Positions 32,705 to 32,978 of a stretch of 32,978 nt of DNA are shown here, piece by piece. The number at the start of each line of letters is the position of its first letter. The first letter of the stretch is position 1. The DNA lies in assembly GCF_001434475.1 (NCBI RefSeq), contig NZ_AZGF01000027.1, positions 210 to 33,187 on the forward strand. The letters run 5' to 3'. The DNA is from Paucilactobacillus suebicus DSM 5007 = KCTC 3549. Lineage in GTDB: Bacteria > Bacillota > Bacilli > Lactobacillales > Lactobacillaceae. Below the pieces are notes generated by a model. It saw only the letters and a list, made by a program, of their open reading frames with translations. It had not been told where the DNA came from and ran no database searches. Position numbers and translations under genes: made by a program.

Positions 32705-32978
32705 ATGCTTGTTTTATTCTATTTAATTGTTTGTACATTACTAGCTATCACCGTGGGACTCGGACTATCTGCTGGTACGCAAAAAAAGGTTAAAACATGG
32801 CTAGTTGTCAGCCGTGCTTTATACCTATTTCTATTAATTCTTGTGAGCATTCGGTTTTTTTACCTTGTGCCAGTTTCACCGATTTCTGCCACGATTAAGG
32901 TGGTCATGACGATTCTTTTTGTCTTATGTATCGAAATTGCCTACACAAAAAAAGGTTCTACAATATTTGGTACTGATA
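32705..32978 (+). CDS. DUF1516 (YisL-like) membrane protein, truncated by the window edge
   Basis: The first 91 codons are open to the right edge. The protein starts MLVLFYLIVCTLLAITVGLG, then GTQKKVKTWLVVSRALYLF, LLILVSIRFFYLV and VVMTILFVLCIEIAYTKKG, giving four short membrane segments. The VKxWLxxSRxxYL element is characteristic of DUF1516/YisL proteins, whose role is unknown. AAGGAG lies 9 bases before the ATG at 32705. It is divergent from the MATE gene. Confidence 0.8.
   Translation, partial: MLVLFYLIVCTLLAITVGLGLSAGTQKKVKTWLVVSRALYLFLLILVSIRFFYLVPVSPISATIKVVMTILFVLCIEIAYTKKGSTIFGTD

Overview
The window looks like a chromosomal segment of a low-GC Gram-positive of the Lactobacillaceae. 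Pointers are a surface adhesin with a KxYKxGKxW signal peptide, the two-subunit beta-galactosidase LacL/LacM with overlapping genes, DUF2187 and DUF1516 (YisL-like) proteins, strong AGGAGG-type ribosome binding sites, and GH120 beta-xylosidase, a family known from lactobacilli, bifidobacteria and Thermoanaerobacterium. I cannot name the species from sequence alone. There are no rRNA or tRNA genes, CRISPR arrays, recognisable transposases or phage genes.

Layout. 1-2576 (-): N-terminal 858 residues of a large Ser/Thr-rich adhesin running off the left edge. 3127-7964: a xylo-oligosaccharide locus of GH120 beta-xylosidase and an MFS sugar transporter on the minus strand, with a divergent AraC-type regulator; a near-consensus cre box lies between them and a large nested hairpin lies between the two minus-strand genes. 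8050-12373: zinc-ribbon protein, membrane protein, MerR regulator, MazG-domain protein and an unknown protein. 12573-12739: a strong candidate for a small non-coding RNA with its own promoter, cre-like box and terminator. 12875-15389: a two-gene ABC exporter with an 18-bp palindromic operator but no adjacent regulator. 15587-18394: a pseudogene scrap, SGNH hydrolase, a ribbon-helix-helix-like protein, an unknown acidic protein, a 48-residue membrane peptide and MsrB. 18435-20064 (-): metallophosphatase and a CmpB-type membrane protein. 20311-23149 (-): lacL-lacM. 23408-23785: a second 48-residue membrane peptide and a possible mini-RNA. 23869-25814: TetR regulator divergent from a YhgE/Pip-type membrane protein. 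26070-29490 (+): a tight four-gene operon, acyltransferase - GT8 - GT8 - acyltransferase, probably making an acylated envelope glycolipid. 29718-30726 (+): one gene broken into three frames by two identical-type lesions, each in an A6 run. 30792-32978: DUF2187 protein, MATE exporter and the start of a DUF1516 protein.

How it fits together. Two sugar systems (xylo-oligosaccharides and lactose) sit beside envelope functions (adhesin, glycolipid operon, exporters). Carbon catabolite control is suggested by cre-like boxes at the xylosidase/AraC junction and exactly over the start of the candidate small RNA. Convergent genes are separated by unusually long, nearly perfect hairpins that probably act as bidirectional terminators.

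The most promising undescribed items are the small RNA at 12573-12704, the acyltransferase/GT8 operon, the nested hairpin between the xylosidase and transporter genes, and the twice-frameshifted gene at 29718-30726. No database search could be run; family names rest on recognised motifs and remembered family sequences.
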